This document shows, piece by piece, positions 18,514-27,067 of a stretch of 64,000 bases of DNA (within the stretch, counting starts at the first letter, position 1; each line of letters starts with the position of its first letter). Source of the stretch: Mesorhizobium sp. B2-1-1 (GTDB lineage Bacteria > Pseudomonadota > Alphaproteobacteria > Rhizobiales > Rhizobiaceae); assembly GCF_006442975.2 (NCBI RefSeq), contig NZ_CP083954.1, forward strand, positions 2,115,501 to 2,179,500. Reading direction: 5' to 3'. The notes beneath the pieces were generated by a model. That model ran no database searches and had not been told where the DNA came from. It saw nothing but the letters and a program-made list of their open reading frames with translations. Position numbers and translations under genes: made by a program.

Positions 18514-20577
18514 GTGGGGGCAGAAGCCAAAAAAGAACTTGGAACGCAAAATCCCCTTCAACCAGGATTTGTCGAGAGCGAACGCGTGTCATCCAGACTG
18601 GCCGACATGGCGCATGTAGAGCCGTACGAAGCCCGCTACGAGCCGGGGCCCGACGAGCTTCGCGTCCTTTACCGGAGGGAAGCCCAGGCGAAGCGAAGAC
18701 TGGAAGCCCGGCCTGGGCTTTGGATCGCCGTGGCCATCTATCTCCTGTTTTCGGCAACGGATCTGCTGCTGATCCCGGACGTGGCGGCCTATACGATCAT
18801 GGCGCGCTTCGCCGTCGGCGTGACCGCGCTGTCGATCCTGGAGGCGCAACTTCGCCGGGGAGTGGCCACGGAATGGCTCGACGTGACTTGCGCCGGGGCC
18901 ATCATTTTCGGCTATATCGGCTGGTTGTTCCCGGCCTTTATGAGCGCGGACAAGGAAAGCGTCGCCTACTATATGGTATTCGGCACCATTTTCATGATGA
19001 GTGCGAATCTATTCTTTACATTCAGTTTTAATTTATCGATCGTGACATCAACCATCATTATGTGTGTCTTGTATGCCGTGAATTACTTTGTGCCTGCCAC
19101 GGTAACATACAAGATGGTATTTGGCGCCTTCTACGTTTCGTGCTTCACATTCACGTCCTATGTGAACTGGAAGCTGAACGAGGAGCGCTACAACGTCTTC
19201 CTGAACGCGCTGGAGGCCAAAATCCAGCACAAGGAAGCCACCGAACGCGGCAAGGCCCTGCTGCGGCTGTCGCGGACCGATCCGCTTACGGGTCTGGAGA
19301 ATCGACGGGCGATCGACGAAAAGCTCAGGGACTACTGGGGGGAGTGGCAAAGGGTCGGCACCAGTTTCGTGGCGATGCTCATCGACGTGGACTTCTTCAA
19401 GAAGTTCAATGACTGCTACGGCCACCAGGAAGGCGACCGTTGCCTTATCCATGTCGCCAATGCCCTCCGGGATATGATCAGGGAATACAATGGCTCGATC
19501 GGCCGCTACGGCGGTGAAGAATTCATCGTCCTGGCCCGCATGGAGAACAAGGATCAGATCATAGATATCGCGGAAGCCATCTGCCGCACCGTCGAGAATC
19601 TGGCGCTTACCCACGAACTGCGGCGCGACGGTATCTCGGTTGTGACGGTAAGCGTTGGCGCCGCATTCACCAGGAGGCAGACCGGTGCCAAGCTGGAGAA
19701 GATCATCCACGAGGCCGATCGCGCACTCTATCTGGCAAAGGCAGGCGGTCGAAACTGTGCCCGGCTGTTCGACCCAACCGATCCCCAGAGCAGCGACGAG
19801 AGCGAGAACATTGCGGCTTTGCTGAAGATCGCGATCGGCCAGGATCTCGTTTCACTCGTCTATCAACCGATCCAGGATGTCGCGACGGACCGGGTTGAAG
19901 CGGTGGAGGCCCTGATGCGCCTCAAAATGCTGGACGGCACATCGGTTCCGCCGAGCCTGTTCATCCCTGTAGCGGAGCGAACCGGCGCCATCCTGGAACT
20001 CGGGCGCTGGGCCATCAGGACTGTGTGCGCCGAGCTCCTGGCGCACGATCATGTGCGCGTGGTCAGCGTCAACGTCTCTCCGATCCAGCTCAAGACGCCC
20101 GGCTTCGCGGCGTCGGTCGCGACCATCCTGGGCGAGACCGGCGTAACCGGCAACAGGCTGGCCTTCGAGATCACCGAGGGGCTGGAGATGGAGATGCATT
20201 CGGACATTCTTCGCTGCATCAGCGACCTGAAGCTGCTGGGGATCAAGATCTGGCTTGATGATTTCGGCACCGGCTTCGCTGGCCTCTCGTGGCTTCGCCT
20301 GATCGATTTCGATACGGTGAAGATCGACCGCTCCTTCCTTCACGACTGCGCCACCCCGAACGGCAAGGCAATGCTCCAGGACATTGTCGCCCTGGTCCGA
20401 AACCGCGGCCACAAAATCCTGGTCGAAGGGGTGGAAACGGACGAGCAGATGGCTCTCATGCGCGAATTCGGCATCGACAAGGTCCAGGGTTTTCATGTCG
20501 GCCGTCCCGCTCCGGCCGGGAGTTTCCAGGCCAAGCGGACCGTCAAGCGCCCATTCACCGTGCTGAAATCCGCCTGA
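18514..20577 (+). CDS. membrane GGDEF-EAL protein (c-di-GMP turnover)
   Basis: About 687 residues: an N-terminal membrane part of roughly six helices (residues about 70-215), a GGDEF domain with active-site GGEEF (about 333-337), and an EAL domain. The EAL domain keeps EALMR, NVSPIQL, LDDFGTGF, KIDRSFL and EGVETDEQ, so phosphodiesterase activity is expected; GGEEF suggests cyclase activity too. No RxxD inhibitory site is present before GGEEF (REYN instead). GTG 18514 is chosen because AAGGAG precedes it at a 9-base distance; an in-frame TTG at 18418 and an ATG at 18607 are alternatives. Probably affects motility or biofilm. Confidence 0.88.
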   Translation: MGAEAKKELGTQNPLQPGFVESERVSSRLADMAHVEPYEARYEPGPDELRVLYRREAQAKRRLEARPGLWIAVAIYLLFSATDLLLIPDVAAYTIMARFAVGVTALSILEAQLRRGVATEWLDVTCAGAIIFGYIGWLFPAFMSADKESVAYYMVFGTIFMMSANLFFTFSFNLSIVTSTIIMCVLYAVNYFVPATVTYKMVFGAFYVSCFTFTSYVNWKLNEERYNVFLNALEAKIQHKEATERGKALLRLSRTDPLTGLENRRAIDEKLRDYWGEWQRVGTSFVAMLIDVDFFKKFNDCYGHQEGDRCLIHVANALRDMIREYNGSIGRYGGEEFIVLARMENKDQIIDIAEAICRTVENLALTHELRRDGISVVTVSVGAAFTRRQTGAKLEKIIHEADRALYLAKAGGRNCARLFDPTDPQSSDESENIAALLKIAIGQDLVSLVYQPIQDVATDRVEAVEALMRLKMLDGTSVPPSLFIPVAERTGAILELGRWAIRTVCAELLAHDHVRVVSVNVSPIQLKTPGFAASVATILGETGVTGNRLAFEITEGLEMEMHSDILRCISDLKLLGIKIWLDDFGTGFAGLSWLRLIDFDTVKIDRSFLHDCATPNGKAMLQDIVALVRNRGHKILVEGVETDEQMALMREFGIDKVQGFHVGRPAPAGSFQAKRTVKRPFTVLKSA

Positions 20578-21006
20578 TCAGGCTTGGCTCAGGTCCCGCC
20601 GACCCGCACGGCGGGCCGTCGATTTGATCCTCGCCCCGCACAATCCATCCTTCGGGACGGCTGCCAGGCGCGGGTGTGGCTAACGATCGCTCGTCAACGC
20701 CGCGCACAGCGGCTGGATCTCTCGGTTCAGGCATCGAGTTCGGCCAGCGTCCGGTCGGGGTCTCATTCGAGCGTTGCAGTGGACGGGCAGCTTGCGGCGG
20801 CGGTCGGGTCGACCTGGATCTGTCGCTCGTCGGCCTGGCGTCCGAGAATGGCGACGCCCTTGGCCGGAACCGCGCATCTGCCGAACCACTGAAGGGCGCT
20901 GCGGCGCAAACTCAATCTCCCTATTCCGCCAGTTTTGAAATCTTCTCGCTCATTTAATTCTACAAAATCGGTAGTCTTAATGAATAAGGACCGCGAGGAG
21001 AGCCCG
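20578..21006. other. intergenic region before the organosulfur cluster
   Basis: 429 bases. The first two thirds are GC-rich with only weak, non-conserved open frames. One minus-strand stretch (about 20730-20890) reads like protein but is interrupted by a stop at 20763-20765, so a small gene remnant cannot be excluded. The last 70 bases are AT-rich and probably carry the promoter of the FMN reductase operon. Confidence 0.5.
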
Positions 21007-21564
21007 ATGACGAACAAGCTGGTGGTGGGAATATCCGGCAACCTGACCCGCCCATCGAAGACCAAGGCCTTTATCAGCCATATCGCCGGCGAGGCGGCGA
21101 ACCGCATCGGGGCGACCTCGGCTATATACGACATTGAAAATCTCGGTCCGTCGCTGCCGGCGGCAAGGCGCCTCGGCGATCTCGATCCTGCGGCCCGCGC
21201 CATCATCGAACAACTGGTCGGCGCCGACGTGCTGGTCGCGGGGTCGCCGACCTTCAAAGGCAGCTATACCGGGCTCTTCAAGCATTTGTTCGATCTGCTC
21301 GATCCGTCGTCGCTGCGCGGAAAACCGGTCATCCTTGCCGCGACGGGGGGCGGCGAACGCCACTCGCTGATCGTCGAACATCAGCTGCGGCCGCTGTTCG
21401 GTTTTTTCGAGGCGCTGACCGTGCCGACCGCGATCTACGCATCGGACAGGGATTTCGCCGACGGCGTCCTGGTGTCGGAGGCCATCCATGCCCGCGCCCG
21501 GCAGGCGGTTGCCGAGGTTTCCCGCGTCGTCGGGACGGCACGCAGCGTCGGCCTCGCCGCCTGA
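21007..21564 (+). CDS. NAD(P)H-dependent FMN reductase, SsuE/MsuE-like
   Basis: A 185-residue flavodoxin-fold reductase. Features are the phosphate-binding start GISGNLTRPSKTKAF, the GSPTFKGSYTGLFKHLFD segment and the AATGGGERHSL loop. It supplies reduced FMN to a partner monooxygenase, most likely the LLM enzyme encoded 34 bases downstream. ATG 21007 has GAGGAG upstream and begins at the conserved MTNKLVVG; the frame is open further upstream but is not family-like. It is the first gene of a five-gene cluster with an ABC importer, the usual setting of sulfonate or sulfone use. Confidence 0.88.
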   Translation: MTNKLVVGISGNLTRPSKTKAFISHIAGEAANRIGATSAIYDIENLGPSLPAARRLGDLDPAARAIIEQLVGADVLVAGSPTFKGSYTGLFKHLFDLLDPSSLRGKPVILAATGGGERHSLIVEHQLRPLFGFFEALTVPTAIYASDRDFADGVLVSEAIHARARQAVAEVSRVVGTARSVGLAA

Positions 21565-21598
21565 ACTCCAAATGGTTTTCGAACAAAGGGACCCAGCC

Positions 21599-22957
21599 AT
21601 GACCATCAAATCAAGACAGATCAAGCTCGGCGCCTTTCTACCCGGTGGCGGCCAGCATGTCGCCGCCTGGCGCCATCCCGACGCTCCGGCCGACGGCGCG
21701 ACCAATTTCGAGTTTCACAAGCAGCTCGCGCTGACCGCCGAACGGGGCCTGTTCGATGCCTATTTCCTCGCCGACAACCTGACGGTCGGGCTTGGCGCCC
21801 GCGAAGGCGGCAACGCCAAGATCGCGGGTTTCGAACCGGTGACGTTGTTTGCGGCGCTGGCGCCGCTGACGACGCATCTCGGATTCATCGCCACGGCCTC
21901 GACCACCTATGAGGAGCCCTACACGCTTGCCCGTAAATTCGCCTCGCTCGACCTCTTGTCGAATGGCCGGGCAGGCTGGAACGTCGTCACCTCGGCGGGC
22001 GACGACACGGCGCGCAACTTCAACCGCGACATCCAGCCCAACCATGCCGAGCGCTACGCACGAGCGCATGAGCATGTCGAGACGGTCAAGGCGCTGTGGG
22101 ACAGCTGGGAGGACGACGCCTTTATCCGCGACAAGAAAACGGGCCGCTTCTACGACAAGGACAAGCTTCACGACATCGACCACAAGGGTGAGCATTTCAG
22201 TGTCAAAGGGCCGCTCAACGTGCCCCGCCCGGTGCAGGGCCACCCCGTGGTCGTGCAGGCGGGCCAGTCCGAGGATGGGCGCAAGCTCGCGGCCGCCTCG
22301 GCCGAGGTCATCTTCACCGCGCATCAGAACCTTGCCTCCGCGCAGGAATTCTATCGCGACATCAAGGCCCGCGTGGCGGCGGCCGGCCGCGATCCCGAAC
22401 AGGTGCTGATCATGCCGGGCGTGGCGCCCTTTGTCGGCCGCACCGAAGAAGAGGCGCGAGCCAAGTATCAGCAATTGAACGACCTGATCCTGCCCGAGGA
22501 CGGCGTCGCGCTGCTCAACGGACTTGCCGGGCAGACGCTCGATCTCAGGGGCTATCCGCTCGACGGACCGCTGCCGCCGAGCCGCGAAACCGAAGGCATG
22601 AAGAGCCGCCAGGCGCTGATCCGCCAGATCGCCGACGAGCACAACTTCTCCATCCGCCAGCTCTATCAATGGGTCGCGACCGCACGAGGCCACTACACCG
22701 TGATCGGCAGCGCCATTCAGGTCGCCGACCAGCTGGAGGAATGGTTCAGCAACGAAGCCGCCGACGGGTTCAACATCCTGCCGCCATGGCTGCCCGGCGC
22801 GCTAGACGATTTCGTCGACCTGGTGGTCCCCGAATTACAGCGGCGCGGCCTGTTTCGTACCGCTTACGAGGGCAGGACGCTGCGCGAGCATCTTGGCCTC
22901 AAGCGGCCGCAGAACCCCTGGACGGTTGCCCGTTCGACCGTGCTCGCCGCCGAATGA
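21599..22957 (+). CDS. LLM-class flavin-dependent monooxygenase (NtaA/SnaA/DszA family)
   Basis: A 452-residue TIM-barrel monooxygenase of the bacterial-luciferase-like group. The start MTIKSRQIKLGAFLPGGGQH, GLFDAYFLADNL, TSAGDDTARNF and RPVQGHPVVVQAGQSEDG blocks are typical of the NtaA/SnaA/DszA branch, which uses FMNH2 and oxygen to break C-S or C-N bonds. The substrate is unknown: alkyl or aryl sulfones, sulfonates, dialkyl sulfides or amino-polycarboxylates are all in the family. Its neighbours (FMN reductase and SsuABC-like importer) favour an organosulfur compound. The ATG was chosen for AAAGGGA upstream and family length. Confidence 0.87.
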   Translation: MTIKSRQIKLGAFLPGGGQHVAAWRHPDAPADGATNFEFHKQLALTAERGLFDAYFLADNLTVGLGAREGGNAKIAGFEPVTLFAALAPLTTHLGFIATASTTYEEPYTLARKFASLDLLSNGRAGWNVVTSAGDDTARNFNRDIQPNHAERYARAHEHVETVKALWDSWEDDAFIRDKKTGRFYDKDKLHDIDHKGEHFSVKGPLNVPRPVQGHPVVVQAGQSEDGRKLAAASAEVIFTAHQNLASAQEFYRDIKARVAAAGRDPEQVLIMPGVAPFVGRTEEEARAKYQQLNDLILPEDGVALLNGLAGQTLDLRGYPLDGPLPPSRETEGMKSRQALIRQIADEHNFSIRQLYQWVATARGHYTVIGSAIQVADQLEEWFSNEAADGFNILPPWLPGALDDFVDLVVPELQRRGLFRTAYEGRTLREHLGLKRPQNPWTVARSTVLAAE

Positions 22958-22975
22958 TGCGTTGAAGCGAAAGGC

Positions 22976-23830
22976 ATGACGATGACTTTGCAGCACATTG
23001 AACGGCCGACGGGCATCGGCGCGCATGAAAACGGCAACGGGCTCGGCGCCGATATTCTGAGCCTGGCTGGCCGAACCCTCACGCGTCTGCTGTCGCGCTA
23101 TGGCGTGCTTTTGGGGTTCCTGGCGCTTTGGCAGGCGGCGGCGAGCGGCGGCTGGGTCAATGCCGCGGTGTTGCCGCCGATCGACATGATCGTCGTAGCG
23201 CTCTGGAAGGGCCTCGCCGGGGGCAGCCTGCTCGGCGACATCGCCATCAGCCTGCAGCGCGCCGGCCTCGCCTTCGCCGCGGCGGCTACGGTCGCCATCC
23301 CGCTCGGCCTCGTCATGGGTCAGACCCGCAGCGTCGAGACGGCGCTCGATCCGATCCTGCAACTGTTCCGGCAGACCTCGGCCCTGGCGCTCTATCCCGT
23401 CTTCATCCTGCTTCTGGGGCTAGGCGAAGCCTCCAAAGTGTTCGTCATCTTCTGGGCAACGCTGTTTCCACTGCTGCTCAACACGATCAGCGGCGTCAAG
23501 GAGGTCGATCCGAAGCTGCTCGAAATGGCGCGCGTCTACGGCGCCCGGCGGCTGACCATATTCCGGCGCGTCGTGCTGCCGGGCGCCGTGCCTTCGATCT
23601 TCGTCGGGTTGAGGCTCGGCGCGACCACCGCGCTGCTGCTGCTGATTGCCTCGGAAATGATCGGCGCCAACAAAGGCATCGGCTTCCAGGTGATGAACGC
23701 GCAGTACAATTTCCAGATCCCGCTGATGTTCGCGTCGATCGTCATCCTGGCCGCGCTCGGCCTGATCGCGAACCAGGTGCTGGTCAGCCTGCAGCGGCGG
23801 CTTTGCCGCTGGAGCAGTTCCGCCGGCTGA
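22976..23830 (+). CDS. ABC transporter permease, SsuC/TauC-like
   Basis: A 284-residue inner-membrane permease with about six helices. The cytoplasmic coupling (EAA) loop is seen in KEVDPKLLEMARVYGARR followed by RVVLPGAVPSIFVGLRLG. It belongs to the nitrate/sulfonate/taurine group. The start MTMTLQ offers ATG at 22976 or 22982; the first has GAAAGG just upstream. It forms the membrane pore with the ATPase encoded two genes downstream and starts 18 bases after the monooxygenase stop. Confidence 0.9.
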   Translation: MTMTLQHIERPTGIGAHENGNGLGADILSLAGRTLTRLLSRYGVLLGFLALWQAAASGGWVNAAVLPPIDMIVVALWKGLAGGSLLGDIAISLQRAGLAFAAAATVAIPLGLVMGQTRSVETALDPILQLFRQTSALALYPVFILLLGLGEASKVFVIFWATLFPLLLNTISGVKEVDPKLLEMARVYGARRLTIFRRVVLPGAVPSIFVGLRLGATTALLLLIASEMIGANKGIGFQVMNAQYNFQIPLMFASIVILAALGLIANQVLVSLQRRLCRWSSSAG

Positions 23831-23877
23831 ACAGCCGCCCCCATCATCGTCATTTTTGAAAAGTGAAAGGCCGGATC

Positions 23878-24876
23878 ATGACCATCACACGCCGCTCGCT
23901 GCTTCTGCGCGCCCCTCTTGCCGCCGGCATCATCGCCGTCGGGCTACCATCGATCGCGCGCTCGCAGGCCGCTTCCGTCAAGATACGCTATCTCGCAAGC
24001 CGCGGCAGCATCTCGCCGCATGAGCTTGCCGACCAACTCGGCTACTTCAAGGGCCTCGGCATCGAGCTCGAGAATGTCGGCTATGCCGGCGGCGGCCCGG
24101 AATCGCTGTTTGCGCTCGCCTCCGGCAGCGTCGACCTGGGTTCGGCCGCCACGCCGGCCGTGATCAACTCGATCGCCGGCGGCAACGACTTCGTCGCCGC
24201 CTATCCGAGCAACGGCATCAACAGCCAGGTCAAAAGCGTTTTCTATGTGCTGGAGGACAGCCCGATCAGGTCGATCGCGGACGTCGCCGGCAAGACGATC
24301 TCGGTCAACACGCTCGGCGCCCATCTCGACTACGCGGTGCGTGAAGCGCTGCACAGCGTCGGCCTGCCGCCGGACGCCGCCAAGCTCGTCGTGGTGCCCG
24401 GGCCGCAACTCGAGCAGACGTTGCGCTCGCATCAGGTCGATGTCGCCGGGCTCGGCTACTGGCAGGCGACTTTCGCCGGTGCCCTGGTGGCCAATGGCGG
24501 TGTGCGCGGCGTGTTCAACGACGCCGACGTGCTGGGCGAGATCGCGGGCGGCTTCATCGTGCTGCGGCGGGATTTCATCGCCGCCAATCGCGACGCCGCC
24601 AAGAACTTGGTCGAACAGTCCGCGCGTGCGGCCGACTGGTCGCGGCAGAATCCCGACGAGGCCCGCAAGGTGCTGGCCGAAATCCTCGACAAACGCGGCG
24701 AGAACGGCGAACTGGCGCGCTACTGGACGGGTTTCGGTCTGCGCGAAAAGGCGGTGGCGACCGACCGCGACATCGACTTCTGGGTGGCTGTGCTCGAGCG
24801 CGACGGCCGCCTGCCGAAGGGCAAGCTCAAGGCTGCCGACATCCTCTACCGGCCAGGCGAAAGCAAGACCAATTGA
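23878..24876 (+). CDS. ABC transporter substrate-binding protein, SsuA-like
   Basis: A 332-residue periplasmic solute-binding protein. The N-terminus has a twin-arginine-like RRSLLLRAPLAAG signal and a likely cleavage near ARSQA. The SASxR/ASRGSISPHELADQLGYFK start, LASGSVDLGSAATPAVI and KTISVNTLGAHLDYAV blocks are those of aliphatic-sulfonate binding proteins. It delivers the substrate to the permease encoded just before it. ATG 23878 is used (GAAAGG upstream) rather than an in-frame GTG at 23863. The binding-site residues do not let me name the ligand. Confidence 0.9.
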   Translation: MTITRRSLLLRAPLAAGIIAVGLPSIARSQAASVKIRYLASRGSISPHELADQLGYFKGLGIELENVGYAGGGPESLFALASGSVDLGSAATPAVINSIAGGNDFVAAYPSNGINSQVKSVFYVLEDSPIRSIADVAGKTISVNTLGAHLDYAVREALHSVGLPPDAAKLVVVPGPQLEQTLRSHQVDVAGLGYWQATFAGALVANGGVRGVFNDADVLGEIAGGFIVLRRDFIAANRDAAKNLVEQSARAADWSRQNPDEARKVLAEILDKRGENGELARYWTGFGLREKAVATDRDIDFWVAVLERDGRLPKGKLKAADILYRPGESKTN

Positions 24877-24893
24877 GCAAGGAGGCACCCAGC

Positions 24894-25652
24894 ATGGCCA
24901 CAGCACGCGGCGAGGTCACGATCCGCGACCTGTCGAAGTCCTTTGCACTCGGCGGGCGCTCGCTCGCCGTGCTGCGTTCGCTCAATCTCGACATCCGCTC
25001 CGGCGAGTGCCTGGTCATTGTCGGCGCCAGCGGATCGGGCAAGACGACATTGCTGCGCATCCTTGCCGGGTTGGAAACCGCCGACGAAGGCGCCGTTGCG
25101 ATCGATGGCAAGCAAATAAAAGGCGTCGGCGCGGAGCGGGCGGTGATCTTCCAGGAACCGCGCTTGCTGCCCTGGCTGAGCGTGCTTGGCAACGTCGCCT
25201 TCGGCCTCGAAGTTCGCGGCGTGCCCAAGGTGCAGGCCGAGCGGAGGGCGCGCTTCTACATAGCGCTGGTCGGTCTTGCCGAGTTCAGCGATGCCTACCC
25301 GCGGCAGCTTTCGGGCGGCATGGCGCAACGCGTCGGCATCGCCCGGGCGCTGACGGTGCAGCCCGAAATTCTGCTGCTCGATGAGCCGCTCGGCGCCCTC
25401 GACGCCATGACCAAGATCTCCATGCAGGAGGAACTGGCGCGCATCTGGAGCGAGGAAAACGTCACCATGGTCATGGTCACCCACGATCTGGAGGAGGCGA
25501 TCTATCTCGCCGACAGAGTGCTGATCCTGCCCAAGGAGAAAGGCGGCGCGGCGCGTCTGATCACCGTCGACCTGCCGCGCCCCCGTGATCGCAGCGAAAG
25601 CCGCTTCGTGCGCCACCGTGAGGAGTTGCTGCGCGAATTCGGCCTGCACTGA
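24894..25652 (+). CDS. ABC transporter ATP-binding protein, SsuB-like
   Basis: A 252-residue ATPase with Walker A GASGSGKTT, Q-loop FQEPRLLPW, signature LSGGMAQRVGIARAL, Walker B ILLLDEPLGALD and H-loop VTHDLEEA, all typical of the SsuB/TauB/NrtD group. AAGGAGG (24879-24885) sits 8 bases before ATG 24894, which decides the start over a TTG at 24873 that overlaps the previous gene. It powers import by the permease and binding protein upstream and is the last gene of the cluster. Confidence 0.92.
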   Translation: MATARGEVTIRDLSKSFALGGRSLAVLRSLNLDIRSGECLVIVGASGSGKTTLLRILAGLETADEGAVAIDGKQIKGVGAERAVIFQEPRLLPWLSVLGNVAFGLEVRGVPKVQAERRARFYIALVGLAEFSDAYPRQLSGGMAQRVGIARALTVQPEILLLDEPLGALDAMTKISMQEELARIWSEENVTMVMVTHDLEEAIYLADRVLILPKEKGGAARLITVDLPRPRDRSESRFVRHREELLREFGLH

Positions 25653-25692
25653 GGCCTCGACGCGCTCGCACGTGTCGAGGCGCTTTCCCAGG

Positions 25693-26946
25693 TTAGGCCT
25701 TCCGTGCTTCCTTCATATTGGGCAGGAACACCGTCAACAGGCCCAGGAACGGCAAATACGAACAGATCTGGAAGACGAAGTCGATGCCCTTCATGTCAGC
25801 GACGATACCGAGCACGGCGGCGGCGATACCGCCGACGCCGAAGGCGAAGCCGAAGAAGATGCCGGCGATCATGCCGACGCGGCCCGGCACCAGTTCCTGC
25901 GCAAAGACGACGATGTTGGAGAAGGCCGACGACAGGATCAGGCCGATCAGCACCGTCAGCACCATCGTCCATTCCATGTTGGCGTAAGGCAGCGCCAGCG
26001 TGAAGGGCAGCACGCCGACGATGGAAAACCAGATCATCGCCTTCTGTCCGTAGCGGTCGCCGAACGGACCGCCGAGCAGGATGCCCAGCGCCGAGGCGCC
26101 GAGGAACAGGAACAGCATGACCTGCGACATCTGCACCGAAACGCCGAACTTATGGATGGCGTAGAAGGTGTAGTAGCTGGATAGGCTGGCGATGTAGGCG
26201 TTCTTGGTCAGCACCAGCAGCGTCAGCACGGCCAGGGCCCCCATCACCTTGCGGCGCGGGAAGGGCGAGACGAAACTGGACGTCTTGCGGTTCGCCTGTG
26301 TGGCGCGCAAGCGGCTGTACCACCCGCCGACCTGCCACAACACGACGATGCCGATAAGCGAGCCGACGGCGAACCATGAAATGCTGGTCTGGCCGAAAGG
26401 CACGACGATAAATGCCGCCAGCAGCGGTCCCATGGACTGGCCGAAATTGCCACCGACCTGGAACAGCGACTGCGCCAGGCCGAAGCGGCCGCCTGAGGCG
26501 AAGCGGGCGATGCGCGAGGATTCCGGATGGAAGATCGCCGAGCCGATGCCGATCAGCGAAGCGCCGATCAGGAGCAGCGTGTAGTGGCCGGCATAGGCAA
26601 GCACGATCAGGCCGATCAGCGAAGAGGCCATGCCGTAGGGCAGGGAATAGGGCATTGGCCGCTTGTCGGTGATCATGCCGATCACCGGCTGCAGCAACGA
26701 CGCAGTCACCTGGAAGGTGAAGGTCAGAAGGCCGATCTGCCAGAAATCGAGGCCGTAATTCTCCTTCAACAGGGGATAGATGGCCGATAGCAGCGACTGC
26801 ATGATGTCGTTGATGCAATGGCAAAAACTCACCGCCAGGATGACGGTGAAGGCCGTCGCCTGGGCTGAAGCATGGCTGGCGGTCGCGGGAGGGGCGACGG
26901 CTGTCGTATCGGTCAAGGCAGGCTCCGTAGTCTTTTTGGCGGGCAT
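25693..26946 (-). CDS. fsr: MFS exporter of the fosmidomycin-resistance (Fsr) family
   Basis: A 12-helix major facilitator protein, 417 residues from ATG 26946. The conserved part starts at SFCHCINDIMQSLL, with PMPYSLPYGM, IFHPESSRIARFASGGRFGLAQS and QVGGNFGQSMGP blocks characteristic of the Fsr group, which exports fosmidomycin and other compounds. About 35 alanine-, proline- and threonine-rich residues precede the first helix; the same frame is open to a TTG at 27042, but that would leave only 25 bases to the divergent regulator and no promoter room. The adjacent AraC gene probably controls it. Confidence 0.85.
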   Translation of the reverse strand: MPAKKTTEPALTDTTAVAPPATASHASAQATAFTVILAVSFCHCINDIMQSLLSAIYPLLKENYGLDFWQIGLLTFTFQVTASLLQPVIGMITDKRPMPYSLPYGMASSLIGLIVLAYAGHYTLLLIGASLIGIGSAIFHPESSRIARFASGGRFGLAQSLFQVGGNFGQSMGPLLAAFIVVPFGQTSISWFAVGSLIGIVVLWQVGGWYSRLRATQANRKTSSFVSPFPRRKVMGALAVLTLLVLTKNAYIASLSSYYTFYAIHKFGVSVQMSQVMLFLFLGASALGILLGGPFGDRYGQKAMIWFSIVGVLPFTLALPYANMEWTMVLTVLIGLILSSAFSNIVVFAQELVPGRVGMIAGIFFGFAFGVGGIAAAVLGIVADMKGIDFVFQICSYLPFLGLLTVFLPNMKEARKA

Positions 26947-27067
26947 ACCCGCGGGCAAGCTGGCGGACGCTCCTGCGGCCGCCTTGGGAACGGATGGCTT
27001 ATAGGCCGCTTGCGGGACGACTTCTTTCGTGGTTTGGTCCAATAGTTTCGCAAGTGGGCCATAGCTT

